The notes: generated by a model from the letters alone, not told the origin. A DNA stretch of 64,000 bases from Amborella trichopoda (GCF_000471905.2 NW_006498085.1:432299-496298); one strand, 5' to 3'. Positions 11,306 through 24,786 are shown, numbered from the stretch's first letter. Numbers and translations: made by a program.

Positions 11306-14300
11306 TTAATCGTACATGCCCTCTTGCTCCCACACATCCACCAGGAAATCCACCATTTCCTACACCACAACAAAGAAATGACCAAAAGACAATTACTAAG
11401 GAGCCAATTGAGAGAGAGAGAGAGAGGTTTTTGAAATTGTCATTGACATTTGTGTGTAGAGAGAGAAAGAAAATAACCAATTGACAATTACTACGGAACC
11501 AATTGAGAGAGAGAGATAATTATAGCACAACAAATTCAAGACAAAAAAAGAAAAAGAAAAAAGAAACGTCATAAAGCAATGATAGAGCAAGTTGATAAAA
11601 CTAGCAGCCAGTAGATGTAGGATGAAGAAATGGTTCGAATAAAAATCAGGCGAAATCGAAAAGATTATGTTAAGGGCATGTTTGGATACCAATATGTGTT
11701 TGCTTTCACAGGCACACAAAAATGTGCCTTTTGCCCATGAGATGAGAACTGGAACTTTCATTTTCATTCCAACAGCAAAAAATTAATGTCTGTGTAAAAT
11801 CTATTTGCATTATTAAAGGGCATCCATGGTGAAATATCCAAACGATATATTCAACCATGTTACATCAATATTCAAATATCGCCACAATAAAACAACTTTG
11901 GGCGGTATCTAAACTGGCCCTAGTATGGCTTCTACACAGAGCATTGTAGAGAGCACATATTCAGATGAAAAATGAGAACATCAGAATCACAATTAGACAG
12001 GCACATATTCTGGATGTAACATATAAATGATAGCAGTGACTAAAAAGTTGGACTCATGTGTGGACTCAGTAGGGTCCTCATCCCAAGTCCCTTGGTCCGG
12101 CTCGGGTTTATAAAAAACAGTGAAACTCAATAGCTTCTGATCTGGTCTGACTTGGACGAGTCTTGAGTCAGACTGGCATTTTTTTTAGCACTGAAATATA
12201 CAGCCAAAATTAACATTTTTCCAAAAATATAACATATTGTTAACATATTTTCAGAAAAACTGTCACACCCATGACAATCCAAAGTATATTTTAATCAATA
12301 GAGAACAGCAATAGCAAGAGAGATAAAGAGACTTACAGAGAGAGGGATGGGCTGAGGAAAAGGCTTATTAGTCCCCAATAAACTGTCGTATGTAGCATTC
12401 CAGCTGTAGCACATAAGTTTATGCAAAAGCATAGCTTGCATGATAAGTGAAAGTTGATATTTTAGGTGTCTTTTGAAAAATTTCTTTTTTTTCTTTTTGT
12501 CGTAGCAAGAAACATGTTTAAGAAATGTTTCTAATTACAAACCTTAAGATGGTAAAAATGTATAACATCCTTTCAAAAAAAAAACTAAAATTTAGGTATC
12601 ATGGATTAGGTTCCTAATTTAGTTGGAAATCCTCTCAAAATAGGAGATAATCTCTTCTTATGTAAGCATACATCCAAACTATTCCTAAGTTTGGATGAAG
12701 ACAAAGTATTTATTAAATTTAGAACTTTTGCATTCCAATTAGCATTCCATGATATATTTCCAATTAAACTAACAATGAAGGTATTTAATATAGAAGAGAT
12801 AAACTCCCACATCGTAGCTGAGAATGAGAACCATTTATCACACATTCATTAGATATTTCATCGTTCAATCTGAACAGTGTTTTCTCAAAGTAAGTTAGGA
12901 TAGGCAAGACGCAATGAAGCAAGGCAATGTCAACTGCTTATAATTTACTAGCCATAAATGTAACAAAAAAGACAATCAAAGTCGGTTCAAATGTTGAATG
13001 GCCATTTTAATTATTTTGGTCTCCTTTCATTGAATCATAATAATCAGTCACTGTGTTAGAATCTTAAGGAATTTGCTGCTTAAAAGAGAATTATACACAG
13101 GCCAATCCTATTCACACAACACCCAGAACTCCAAAAAATCTGTCGTGCTCTAACTTTAAGTTAGGTGATCAACAAGCAAAAGACCCACTGGTATAATGAC
13201 TATTTTCAAATAATCAGCTTGTAGCCAGTGATGAAAAAAATCTTTTTCATCGTTAACAAACATAGGGAAAAAGTTTATATAAGGGTGAGGCCCTAAACAA
13301 TCATATTAAGGCACACCTCAAAAATTTACTAGAAGACGTTGCTTCGATGCTGAAAAACCCTCAATTTAATGATCTCGACCTCAAGATGTATGGACACGAG
13401 AAAAAATAGATTTCAAGTCTTGGAAATAATGCATCTTGTAATGCAATATCTAGACTGTCAATTTTCAAGATTTTCAAGTGTTCATAGGTTTGTGTGATCT
13501 ACACTATTTTTTAATTTATAATTACAGATGAAATTAGATTTTCAGGCTATTACAAATATTTCTCATACTGAAACAACATATTTCAGCACTATTAGAAGGT
13601 GCGCCTTACTTCGGATGTTTAGGGCCTCAGCCATATACAAACCACACTCCAAAAATAGTGATGTTTAGTTTTGAACTATCAGATTATGGCCAAAATTTCA
13701 AAGTAGATGTAAGATAATATAGATACTACAATTCAATTTGCTGTATGGATAGGGTCTCCATGGTGCACAGCTGCAAATAATTGAGCTAGGGCACCGGTTC
13801 TACCAAATGAGAAACACCCAGATCTAGGGCAATAGTTTTCCCAATTCAGAAAAACCAGAATTCAAAATCAAGTCACAACAAAATTCCACTTGCAGAAGCA
13901 TGAACTATCAACTTTTATTACTAATGGTCATGAGATTGTCAATGTTCTCACTCTTCCATAAGCATCACATTAAGTTTCGGTAGAATAGCATTGTTGTTCC
14001 TAACAGGCTATTTGTTTAATGAACTACTCTGATGCACAAATCGAAGCAGATGAGGTCTCCAAAAGCCTAATTGAACTGCATCCATCCACCCTAAAACAAC
14101 TATAAATAATAAGAAAACGATAGAAGAACATAATAAATGAAAAAACGAGGTGCATATGGAGTTCATCCAAATGAACAGGATCACCATTAGCGTTTAAAAA
14201 TTAGAAGTTCTATTCGAGAGAATGGAAAATAAAATCAAATACTAATAAGAAAAATATGACAGGTGTTGTTCAGCCTCTTGATTTAATAGTCATGACACAA

Positions 14301-17300
14301 CAGCTATAACAATATGGCCCTGTGTTGAAAGGGTAGCTTGCCCACCAAAGAAAGGCAGTAACAATAACAACTATGAGTTGGAGTATCCCCCAACAAACCA
14401 CCACCCCCCACCCCCCCCGGCCAAAAAAATACACAAAAAAAAGGAAAGAAAAAAGAAACAGAACAGATTATAACAAATTATAAGAAAAACAAACATGAAA
14501 ACTCCCCAAGCAAAGTGACCCATATCAAATGCTTGTACCAAGTGGCACAGCCTGGGCATTCTAACTGTTTAAATTCCTTTTTTTTTTTAATGGCAATTGA
14601 ATCTCATTAATATTTGTATAACAAACTGTTTCAATTCACATATGCCAATTCCTGTAAAAGAATACCATGCTCTTCTCTATTCTCCGATTTCAGATAAGTA
14701 CTCTACTTAAATGAGTCCCATCTCCAATGGTAATCCGGGAAAACTAGAAAAAATTTCTTCTCAGTGCTCTATCGGATGCAATCATGAAGAATACAAAAAC
14801 CTCGCAGAAATATCTAACAGTACTTTAATTCAATTTCCATGGATTTTCATGAAACTTGTTTCTAAGAGTTCAAAAAGAAGCCTCAGCAGGAAAGCAACAA
14901 GTCCATCCAATCAGTACCCTAAGACGTACTGATGTCATTACAGAAAACCGTAGTAAAGAGTACAGACCTTAGCCTTGGTTCTCGCACCTGTGGGGTACGA
15001 TTTTCAGCTGGCCTGTTCCCAACCCACTCCTGCCTAATCTGGTTCCACAGAAGGAAACCTGAAAAGACACGTACAATATTCGACATTTAGTTCATAACCA
15101 ATAGCAATCTTTAGTTTGAAAATGAGAAAAACGACAGCAAAAGGATGCAAATGAAAGACCATAACTTACCGTGGTTAACAAATTCAGTGGGGCCTGTGCT
15201 GCATTGTCCACTGTGAGGATCAGGATTTTGGTTTGAAGTGCTTATTGACGAAATGCTTCTTTGTGACTGGACTCCACTATTATCCATCTCATAAGGGCTT
15301 GTGCTCCAAAAATCCTCAGACAAACTGGGTTTCTTTACAGTCCTTCCCTGAATTCTTAGTCCCTTTGAAGGCTCATCCACCGCAATAATTGGAGAGGGCT
15401 TAGTACAACATCCAAAGCAACCTCTGCTCTGTAGCAAATCAGGTTTTGATGATCACATAAATGATTAACACCACCCTCCAAACAATGAACACTGCATCCC
15501 ACATCTGTTAACTATAACTCTTTGGTTTTTATGTGTATTTGTCTCAAATTTTAAAACACAGAATCTTTATAGGAGGGCATATATTACTTAATTCTCAAAT
15601 AATGGAAGCCGTTCCTTGTTAAAAAAAAACAAAAACACAAAAACGATTAAGAGTGAGTATTGAGTCAAAATGATTGGCCTTCTCATTCAGAGCCACACAG
15701 ACTGTTCGATCAGGACATGAACAAAAATATGCAAGATAGACCCACATATTTCATTCTCAAGCACAGTATTGAGCAGCACGAGGCTTCTTTTTGGGCAATA
15801 GCCAACTTCCAGAGATTTCACCATAAACAAATTCCCCCAGAGTTCTACTTTCCATCAGGGCAACCCAGTGAAAATCCCTCCAAATTGATCAGTTAAACCA
15901 AACTGCATGGAAGCATGGATTGAACCAGAAAAGAATCGAAAAGATTGCAATTTGGATCCAAAGCATTTTTCACTTCACCAAACATTACTTATGCGGATTT
16001 CTCAAAAAAGTTCAACCATCCACAATTCCACATATATTCAACTCTCCAAAAAAAGACACTCCACAGCAAGCCCATTGTCTTCACCAAATGATGAAACCAG
16101 ATGTGACAAAATTCAAGTAGTTCTTTCTACCAACCCTAGCATACCCCTTTCTCAGCACAAACTATTTTACTGTTTTCTGTTGATGCTTACAACGTCACTT
16201 ATTCATGTGTAATTGTCCCCACAATCCGTCAAAGCCATGGATGTGTTTGCTTTAATTGCTATACAACGAAAATTAGGAAAATGAAATAGAGAACATACCC
16301 TCTAGTGTTACAATTCAAAACCATCCTCATAGATTTGAAAGCATATTTGGAGTCGTATTTCGCACATCATTGTCGTCTGGACAGAATCTGAGCTAATTTT
16401 TATTAGCTAATTATTTTCTTAACATAGTATCACATGTCAACCAAACATAGTCAACTTTCCCAGCAAATCGTTGTCATCATATTCAGATACTTAATTGTCA
16501 CATCCTCCCAACGCTCGAATAAGCTATAATAGATGAGTTTTTAGGCATGATATATACTACAAATTAAACTACAACAATTGTTCCTTTAACTCAACTTCCA
16601 CTACCATCATCATATGACATTGCGAACCATCCAGGTTTCTGCAGTGAGTGAATGAATAGCTTCCTAGTAGAAGTAGACTATCTTAGTAAAACTAATATAC
16701 TCTGCATATCATTATTTCGATAGCAGTTTAGTATGTACCTTATACTACATAAAACATTTTCGGCTATTTCCAGCGATTTCTAAATATTTCTAGCTCAAAC
16801 GATTTTCAGAAAAACAGGTTTTCAGAGAGAGAAACTTATATGTAAAACTGCCAAATTGTTTATCCTCAAAAACTTTATGATGAACACCGTCAAACAACAG
16901 ATAACTCATAATCACGATTAATTTTACTGAAACAATGAACTGTCAGCGATAACGAGTACATCCAAACAGGTTCTAAAGGTTTACAACACTATTTAAAGGT
17001 TCACAAACCCTCCTAACACCTTCCATTTCTCATAAATTCGACAAAACTCAGTGCATCAACCATCACTTCCACATTTACACCATTTCCTCATATTCATTTG
17101 ACTCAGATTCCAGGTGTATCTCCACATGATTGATGGATATTCTATTACCATATGATTCTTCAAACTCCCACAGGTTTAGAGCATCCAACTAACGGCAATG
17201 TCAAGGCGTATTTTGACAGTGTGATGCCCTTGCAGCAGTTTTCCTTTTTCAGCACAGAAAAAATAACCATTTTCTTTTAGTAAGCTAACGAATTCCATAA

Positions 17301-17464
17301 GTAATTCCATAACAATCAGCAATTATCACATGCAAGCTTCGACTACCATAGAATCTCAAGGCTCAATATTCAATCTGTACCGGTCATGTCATTATTGGAA
17401 CACTGTACATAAGTAAGCTTATGGCATCACAACTTTTCCAAATAGAATAAAAACTCCAGAAAGT

Positions 17465-17500
<36 letters not shown>

Positions 17501-20015
17501 CAATGGCCATGAAGTGGAAGATGGTGCTTAACTGTAATTAGACCAAAAGAAATAAAGTAAGTGGACCTGACCCATTGAATCGTGAATATATTATATATAA
17601 TATATTATATATTATTATATAATATATTATATATAAATATCAGTATATATATCAATGGCCATGAAGTGGAAGATGGTGCTTAACTGTAATTAGACCAAAA
17701 GAAAGAAAGTAAGTGGATCTGATAGTACGATTCGGGAAAGATGAAGTTGTGGAAGAGGTTTCCTTGGCCCTGCAAAAATTCATCAAGATTGCCGATTGAA
17801 TCTTCTTGTTTCTTAAATGCTCCATAGGAATAAATCTTCCTACCCCGAGAAAGGTTCATTCCAAAATCCAAATAAACAAGCGATCCACCGATGGAGAATG
17901 AATCCGAATCATGAAAGGAGCTCACATTTCAAGCCCCTTATTGTACATAGAATAGGTATGGGTACAAAGAGGAATACAAAAGTCACCTAAACTATGGACT
18001 CAGAATCTTGAGGCCTTCTATTGAAGTGGTTGCAAGTCGCCTTCATCTGATTGGTCTGGCTCAAAACACTAAGTCCCCTTCATCTGATTCATCCGGTACA
18101 AAACGTATAATCTGGAAGCATCCTTTTGGATTAGTGACCACAAAATCAAAGACATGAGGAATGCCATTCCATCTGCTCTCTCTCTTTCCTTATTTTCTTT
18201 TATTTTTCTTTTTTAAGTACCTTCTTTATCGCCAGAAAATGTAAATATTCCCATATCATTGTTGTATCCATTTTAGCCCCACTAATTCTCATCCAAACAA
18301 TTTCAAACCCCCAAAACTTATCAATTTCAGATTCCCCGCAAATATATAATGTGGATCGCAAGCCTTCTAAAAATACCCACAAATTCTTGTGAATTTGAGT
18401 GTATTTTGATTATACACAAATACCCACCTGTGAATCATAAGATGATAAGAATAAAGACCAATTGAACAAGAGCTAGCCTATGCATTCTTGTCATTTGTTC
18501 AATAACCATCAGTATCCTTATTTTATTGTAAATGCTCATCGAGGCGGCTGACATTGTTGAAAAATGTCAAGTTCAAGGAAGAACATTATTGGGATAGTTC
18601 TTGTTAGTTTGACAAAAATGGAGCTTCATTACCCTTGACTTATTTTTACTGCTTCAATGATTTGATCAATTTAAAAAAATCTTAAAAGAAGGTCTTCCAA
18701 ATCAGAAATCCTAAGCCACAATCATGAAGAGATGACATCCAAACTCTCCTAGTCCATATAAGCTTTTAAATCAAAGGAATATAACCAGCAAAATAAAAGA
18801 CAAACATCCTATTCCATTTATGTAGGAACCTAGATCACTTGATAAACAGAATATTCTTATAACATGAATCAGATTAATTATTGTCTCTGGCTTCGAAGCC
18901 TATATCACCCCAACAATCCTCCCCCAAAATAATGAAAAATAAAAAATAAAAAACAAAGAAACTCTATTTCATCTAGTACTCTTTCTGCTCCTTTCTTTGA
19001 TATTTATTCTAGCTGAAAATCAAAAGAATACAGCCACTAAAATAGAATCCTAAACATGCTTCAATGATCAATGTAGAAAGTGAAAAGACCTCCAATCATC
19101 TGAAAGGTTATATGGTACCCTCATCAATTGAAGATCAACAAAAAGCTTTAAAAACGTAATTCAAATAGCACATATAATAAATTCCAAAAAAATTTATTGA
19201 AAAAAAAAGGTTCCAAAAGACTGTGTAATCCACTCACAAACAAATGTTAAATAATCAAGAATATACCATCTCAAACCTCAAACCCTAGCTTTAGGGTACC
19301 AGCTCCATGCTTACCTCATCAACACTAAAGAAAAGTTAAGAAAAGAAAAAAAGGAAAGAAAAGAAAGAGAAAATATATACCATAAGGTTTGGACTACTTC
19401 ACCACCATTTACTTAAAGAAAATTCTAAAAATAAAACAAAAATTAAGAGAAATAGAATAAAAATGAACGCTTGTTTTAGATGAATAAAAATCACCATATT
19501 ACAGGTAAACATTATCAATTTATCGGTTAAAAGGAAATGCAAAACATCAAGGAATTTTATTTTTGGGTAAGTCAAACATCAAGGAACTTATGCAGGAAAT
19601 AATGCATAGACTTCTGCAATCAAGATTTGAGGTCTCCATTTCCCACAAATAAAGAACACTGAAAAATGGCTGAAATCTTAGAGAGCGAAATATCAAACAG
19701 CTAATACCTAAAATTATCATGTAAAATAAAATGGCAAGAAAATCAAGAGAGAGAAAGAGCAGGATCACAGATACCTGAAATTAAAATTTCAAATGAAATC
19801 CTAAGAAATCCCAGGGGGGGGGGGGGAGAGAGAGAGAGCATAATCCAGACTTATCTAACAATAATATTTCAAATAAAATCCCAAGAAAATCTAGAGAGAG
19901 AAAGATAGAGTAAGATAGAGAGAGAAACTAAACCATGCATGCCTAAAATTAACGTTTCAGAAAGATCCCAAGAAAACTTAGAGAGAGAGAGAGAGAGAGC
20001 TCTTACCCCATACAT
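11306..20015 (-). CDS. DUF4050-like plant protein of unknown function (five coding exons)
   Basis: Coding exons: 20007-20015 (tentative), 15170-15428, 14968-15058, 12337-12403, 11306-11359. Splice phases agree throughout (donors GTAAGA, GTAAGT, GTCTGT, GTAAGT) and the joined frame is 159 residues. Seen in order: a Cys-rich start SRGCFGCCTKP; VDEPSKGLRIQGRTVKKPS; SEDFWSTS; a Ser-rich QSQRSISSISTSNQ; FVNHGFLLWNQIRQEWVGN; WNATYDSLLGTNKPF; and the C-terminus EMVDFLVDVWEQEGMYD. The C-terminal half is what I recall of plant DUF4050 proteins. Its function is unknown; the Cys-rich N-terminus could be lipid-modified, but that is inference. The start is the weak point: in-frame ATGs occur at 20015 (giving MYG before the Cys-rich block) and at 20105 (30 residues more). 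The internal exons are secure. Intron 1 is 4.6 kb and holds repeats; intron 3 holds a complete MITE. Confidence 0.82.
11378..11516. repeat. diverged direct duplication in the last intron of the DUF4050-like gene
   Basis: The block acaattactaaggagccaa plus (GA)n at 11390-11425 recurs as acaattactacggaaccaa plus (GA)n at 11484-11516. It lies between coding exons 4 and 5 and does not touch a splice site. Confidence 0.65.
13266..13649 (+). repeat. Mutator-like MITE, intermediate subfamily, in intron 3 of the DUF4050-like gene
   Basis: Begins GGAAAAAGTTTATATAAGG and ends CAAACCACACTC. Flanks are CAAACATAG (13257-13265) and CAAAAATAG (13650-13658), a 9-bp duplication with one mismatch. Subterminal motifs are gaggccctaaacaatc and gtttagggcctc, a third version between subfamilies A and B. 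The core catctcgac..caagatg is degenerate. Confidence 0.85.
17466..17720. repeat. direct repeats flanking an AT-rich palindrome
   Basis: The block atcaatggccatgaagtgga...aaagtaagtgga occurs at 17500-17565 and again at 17651-17716, almost identical. Both copies follow a TA microsatellite. Between them, 17586-17640 is a palindromic run of atatattatata words able to form a hairpin. Within intron 1 of the DUF4050-like gene. Confidence 0.8.
17718..19800. other. rest of intron 1 of the DUF4050-like gene, no feature recognised
   Basis: Average-composition intron DNA. An 81-codon minus-strand frame near 17680-17925 looks somewhat protein-like but has no family I recognise. No RNA gene seen. Confidence 0.5.
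19815..20000. repeat. G-run and GA-rich stretch beside the 5' end of the DUF4050-like gene
   Basis: A run of about a dozen G followed by (GA)n at 19815-19838, then three repeats of an aaatcccaagaaaatctagagaga-like unit at roughly 75-bp spacing up to 20000. Pyrimidine-rich on the gene strand, immediately downstream of the presumed first coding exon. Confidence 0.7.
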
Positions 20016-20461
20016 GCAACAATATGATGGATCCAAGACGTGAAGGAGGCAGCAACAAGCATTTAAATGAAGAAGAAGCAGAGTTTGCCGTAAATGACCA
20101 ATCATCAAAGAGCAGATCCCCTCCTCAAAAGCTTCATCATCAGTCCACGAAGGAAGAACAGCCTCGCGATCATATCACTGCAACCAAAAAAACCCGAGCG
20201 ATCTACCGTCATTCCACAGAGATCGTATATTAAAAACGATTACAGAGAGAGAAAGCAAGTTTTAGAGAAAGAGACCTGAGGGGGTCCATTGTTCCTTCGC
20301 GGAAAGGCTCTCTGGGTAGGGGAAATTCGAAGCGGGCTGGTTATAACTGCAAAAGAGGGAGAGATAACAAGCCTAGTGGCGAGAGCGTAGAGAGAGAAAC
20401 TAGTGGAGAGGTTCTAGAGAGAGAAACTAGTGAGCGATTATGTCGTGGTGTGGTTTGTATA
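20007..20461 (-). promoter_or_regulatory. presumed 5' leader and promoter of the DUF4050-like gene
   Basis: A candidate leader exon runs 20007-20177 on the minus strand: acceptor tttggttgcag at 20178-20179 and donor GTAAGA at 20005-20006. It has several short upstream ATGs. Above it is a CT-rich leader (gene strand) with two copies of the phrase agagagaaactagtg (20391-20440, plus strand). A TATA-like TATACAAA lies at 20454-20461. All inferred from sequence signals only. Confidence 0.4.
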
Positions 20462-20532
20462 TCAATTTGAGGATTTTTACGCATCGAAATGACGTCTTTT
20501 AGTGAAAGTTTATGAGGTGCGCATTATTAATT

Positions 20533-20860
20533 GGGTGCGGTTAATGCACCATCAAATTTTACTTATAAAAAATTATTAAAATTATCTTAAAATTTATTTT
20601 TATATTTAATTAAAAAAAATTAAATTTCAAAAATGGTTAAAATTAAAGAGATTTATAAACATATGAAAATCTTCGAAATAAATGGTCTAGATAACTTGTT
20701 GCAACATGCATCATTTTTTATACTCAATTTTTTTTTTTTTTCCTATATGCATCTCGATGTCAATGATCAAATAAAGGGTTTTTTAATATTAAAACAACTT
20801 TTTCAATAGATTTTTGAGGTGCATATGTAATCCAAGGTTGCAACTGTATATAAACTTTTC
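20533..20860 (-). repeat. Mutator-like MITE, subfamily B, degenerate copy
   Basis: Starts GGGTGCGGTTAATGCACC, keeps the middle (catatgaaaatcttcgaaat) and ends gttgcaactgtatataaac. Reversed relative to the copy at 257. It sits just upstream of the DUF4050-like promoter. Confidence 0.75.
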
Positions 20861-21559
20861 ATTTATTAATTTGATTGTTTATATAATTTTTTAAAAAAAT
20901 ATAAATAAATTCTCACTTCATAACTCATTGAAAATTGCAAGTCAAGCCGTTGAAAAATTTCTACATACATCATCTCGATTTGCATATTATAGTTATGAAA
21001 CAAAATTAAGATATCAAGCCTTAAAAATAATTTATATTATAGTAAATTATATAGATGGGTCTATTTTGCTTTAAAAATAAACGCACTTACAGATCGGCAA
21101 GATCTGTACCATTTTTTTTTCTATCAAAATTTATTAGTGGTATTCGATATAAACTTTAGAATTATAAATGTTGCCTTGTTAACATTGGTTTAAAAAAAAA
21201 AAAAACGAAAATTATGTTCAAAGAATATTTTTTCGATTAAGATTTGAGGTAAGGCTTTTATTATGCTCCCATAAACCTAAGCGTTACAGAAACCTCATCC
21301 GTTTGTAATCATTTCACTCCAAGTTGGTCAGTTACCAAATCGAATTTACCCTCTCCTCTCTCTCTCTTTCTCTCTCTCTCTCTACGCAAATGCACAGAAA
21401 TGTACGACTGTAAATTTACATTCGCTCTCTTTCCCTTTCTAGCTTGACATCGCTAACAAATTGGAATTACTCTCTCTCTCTCTCTAACAAATCGGAATTA
21501 CTCTCTCTCTCTAACAAATTGGAGATGTCTTTTTCTCTCGAACAAGTTGGAACGGGTAA

Positions 21560-21914
21560 AGATTATATAACTTCAAAAATTTCACTAAAAGAGGTTGTTT
21601 TGATGCTCAAATATCTTCAAATCGATCATCTCGACATCAAGATGCATGGACATCGGAAAAAAATAGATTTCAAAATTTGAAAATAGTGTATTTTATAACA
21701 TGTTTTTGGACAGTCAATTTTCAAGATTTTCAAGTTTTCATAGTTCTGTCGATCTATACTATTTTTGAAGCTTTAAATTTTATAAATGAATATAAAAAAT
21801 ATATTTTAAGATTATTACAAAGATTTCCACTATTAAAACCACATTCTTCGACATTATTTGGATGTAGGCTCTAATTTGATTGTTTAGAGCCTAGGCTCTA
21901 TACAAACCGCACCC
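21560..21914 (+). repeat. Mutator-like MITE, subfamily A, left end lost
   Basis: Core catctcgacatcaagatgca and right end tagagcctaggctctatac then aaaccgcaccc are present. Subfamily A carries TAGAGCCTAGGCTCTA, a perfect 16-base palindrome, where subfamily B has AAGGTTGCAACCTT. The left end is replaced by a CT-repeat zone at 21350-21550. Confidence 0.8.
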
Positions 21915-22453
21915 AATTAGGGTTACACTTTTTCTTCTATCTCCCTATGGAACTTGAGTAGTAATTTTTTATTTCAGCAAGCCCCTGCCCATTTTTTAAA
22001 ATAATTAGCCGTTTTTTAATGTGGAATATTAACCTAGACCGGTAAAGTTTAAATGATACTACCACCACGACCCATTCCTAAATGTGATCCATTTTCTCTA
22101 ATCTCTACTCTAAATTTTAGATTCTCTTTCAAACCCCATCTCTCTGATTATAAATTCCAATTTGCTTTATATCCGGATGTCTCTATCGCTGTAGCTTGAG
22201 TGCATATCTCTCTCTCTAGTTGTTAAATTCCTCTCTCTACGAAGGTTGTCGAATTGTCTTATCGATCAAATTGTCAAATTGCCTACCTTTTAAGCTATGC
22301 TTTTGTTCTCTATTATACTTGCATCTATTCCTTTCGCTCTTTTTGTGGTCAAATCAACCCAGCTTACATTACATTTTGTGCGATTATACTCCCATTTCTC
22401 TTGTTCCCCAGTCAAAATGCATCACTTCACTCTATTACTCCTCTCTCTCCCAT

Positions 22454-22623
22454 AGGGGTGGCAAAGCGTCGGGCTGACTGGATTTGGATCGGGTTTTTTG
22501 ACCCGGACTTGATTTTTGGATTCAAAATTTGGATCCATACCTGGACACGTCGAGTTTCAAGTTTATTTATCGAGTCTCGGGTTTACCCGTCGGGTCCTGA
22601 ATCAGTTGAGTCCATTGCCACTC
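22454..22623. repeat. GGGGTGGCAA-ended repeat (copy 2)
   Basis: From aggggtggcaaagcgtcggg to gtccattgccactcca, with gggt/cgggt words inside. A related right half (22930-23090, ending gtccattgccatcc) lies 300 bp further, so this may be one element split by an insertion or two partial copies. Confidence 0.55.
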
Positions 22624-23099
22624 CATGATCATGACCTTCTTTTTTTTATTTCATTTTATTGTCAATATTATGTAATTTATTGTTTAGGACGAGATTATGA
22701 TACTTTCAACAAAAAAGAACATCATAAATAAGGAGAGATTGCAATACTTCCGTTGTTTTTTTTTTTTCTCTCGTTTTTCTTGACCATTATATATTCATAG
22801 GCAACATTTACAATATTGCACAACATTTATGGATATCCACATTCCTTATTATTTTACATAATAATTGGAAGGTCCTAAGAAACAAACATATTAGCAGCAT
22901 TTATGAATACCCACGTAACATATACCCATATTATTCACGTCGAGTCCAGCTAGACTCGACCAAAATAATATTTGGTTCCAGGTTTTGGATTCAAAACCGA
23001 CCTTTCAGGTTCAAAATTTGAACCCATACCCGAACCCGTGGTCAGATCTACCGGTTGAATCCCGGGTCCGGCACGGTCCATTGCCATCCTTGCTGTCCC

Positions 23100-23510
23100 A
23101 CATACACAACACATATCTCGTTAGCCCTCTACTTATCTCTTAAACACATACATACATGCATATTTCTCTAGCTCCTCTCTCCCTATTTCTTCTCATACAC
23201 ACGTTTCATCAGCTGCTCTCTCTCTCTCTCTCACACATAACATCTAAGTGTCATATTCTCTCTCCTCACTCACGTTGCACTCTTTCCCTCTCTCACCCAC
23301 ACATACAATTGATTAGCTCCTCTGTCCCTTACACATTGCATTAGCTCCTCTCTCGCTCTTCTCACATTTGATTAGCTCCTCCATCCCTCTCTTGAATGTT
23401 TCCTTTCTCTCTCTAACACACTTATCTTTCATTCCCTTCTCTCTCTCTCATGCACAAAGGCATGTCCTTTCATTGAGGCTCTCTCTCACACACACACACA
23501 CAAAATGGTA
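23100..23510. repeat. pyrimidine-rich tract
   Basis: About 400 bases dominated by ctctctct and cacaca words, ending in (CA)n at about 23488-23502. Low complexity. No gene found on either side to make it a leader. Confidence 0.75.
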
Positions 23511-24525
23511 AGGCACTTAGGATTTGAGTGAAGACCAGCATACAAAGGGGAAACCACTCCACTCACAAGGAACCACCCATGCATCCCTTATTGGGGCACA
23601 TTGGTGCAATAACACATAGGAAGCGCAAATTTCTTTTTTTTTAATGGAAACCACCAATATTATGCGAGTAAGTTTATATGCTCCCGCAAGAGCTAATTGT
23701 ACACTTATTCCCTCAAAGAACACACAATCGTATCCCAACTATTTGATGTCAATTACATGGAACTTGTCTCTATCAAGAGCCATTCTCTCGGTGGTTATTG
23801 CTTACAAGAAATGTCCTAGCGTGAGCATATAACGTAATTTCAAGATTTACGAAAAAGATGTTACAAAGCTTTACGTTGTCTGCCTTACCTAACATAACCC
23901 TCTTCTTTTATCCGGACTTGGAACTAGCTTGATCAGATTGGAACTGACCATGGAAAAATCCAGTAACCAACCCATAAATAATAAAAAAAGAAATTATGCA
24001 TTTTAAAATGCCTAAAAAGATCCATGCCCCGAGATTGTCGATTTATGAGGTTTGGATCTTAAATCCGGAGCTACTTTTTTTAATTATTATTATTGTGAGG
24101 CAAAAAGAAAAAACTTTTTCCACCGAAAATCATTATCTCTATTTTGACTCAAATTAGAGAAACCAATTTTCTATCTCACAAGATAAAGAAATATTTTTCC
24201 CGTCAAGATATTCCAACAAAGCCTAATTTAATGAATAAATTTAATGCATCTAACATATTTTATGTTTGAGATATAAAGATTTTACTTCATTATTGAACAA
24301 ATTCAATTCTAGACAAGTGTCATCCTTGATCCATCACATCAAATTCATTTTACATGTAATTCTCGTATTCATCCGTCATCTCAAATTTACTTCTCATGTG
24401 GATAAGGTTATCAACACATGAGAAGATATAAAACTCTCTTATGGAGTGTACCAATTATACACAGAAGCTGTTGAGTGTACCCTCAAAGGAGCATTCAATA
24501 CACTTACTCCCTTATGTAAAAGAGT
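23511..24525. other. spacer without recognised gene
   Basis: A slightly GC-richer part at 23510-23830 contains short open frames on both strands but no domain I recognise. The rest is AT-rich. Confidence 0.45.
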
Positions 24526-24786
24526 AGGGGTGGCAATGGATCGGTATTATGGGATCCGGACCCGACCCAACTGGACTTGAACTGATTCGTCCCCACCCAA
24601 AAATTTAAATATCTATATATTTAAATATATTTTATAATTGAGACTCAAAATATAATGTGGGACCCCGAGACCCGGACTCAAACCCGAGTAGTATTCGGGT
24701 TCAAGATTTTGACCTTGACCCAAATGTCGGGTCCAATTTTTGGACCCACATCAATACCCAAGTCGGGTCTACCTGTCAGATCCTAT
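24526..24786. repeat. GGGGTGGCAA-ended repeat (copy 3, right end missing)
   Basis: Starts aggggtggcaatggatcgg; the interior has gggacccc, cgggt and gaccc words around an AT-rich centre. The inverted right end is not found. Confidence 0.55.

Noticed and set aside
17680-17925. 81-codon minus-strand frame in intron 1 of the DUF4050-like gene
   Set aside because: Composition is protein-like, but no family recognised, no splice support and its end lies in a duplicated repeat.
20024-20233. 69-codon plus-strand frame with acidic and basic residues
   Set aside because: Antisense to the presumed leader of the DUF4050-like gene; no known motif.
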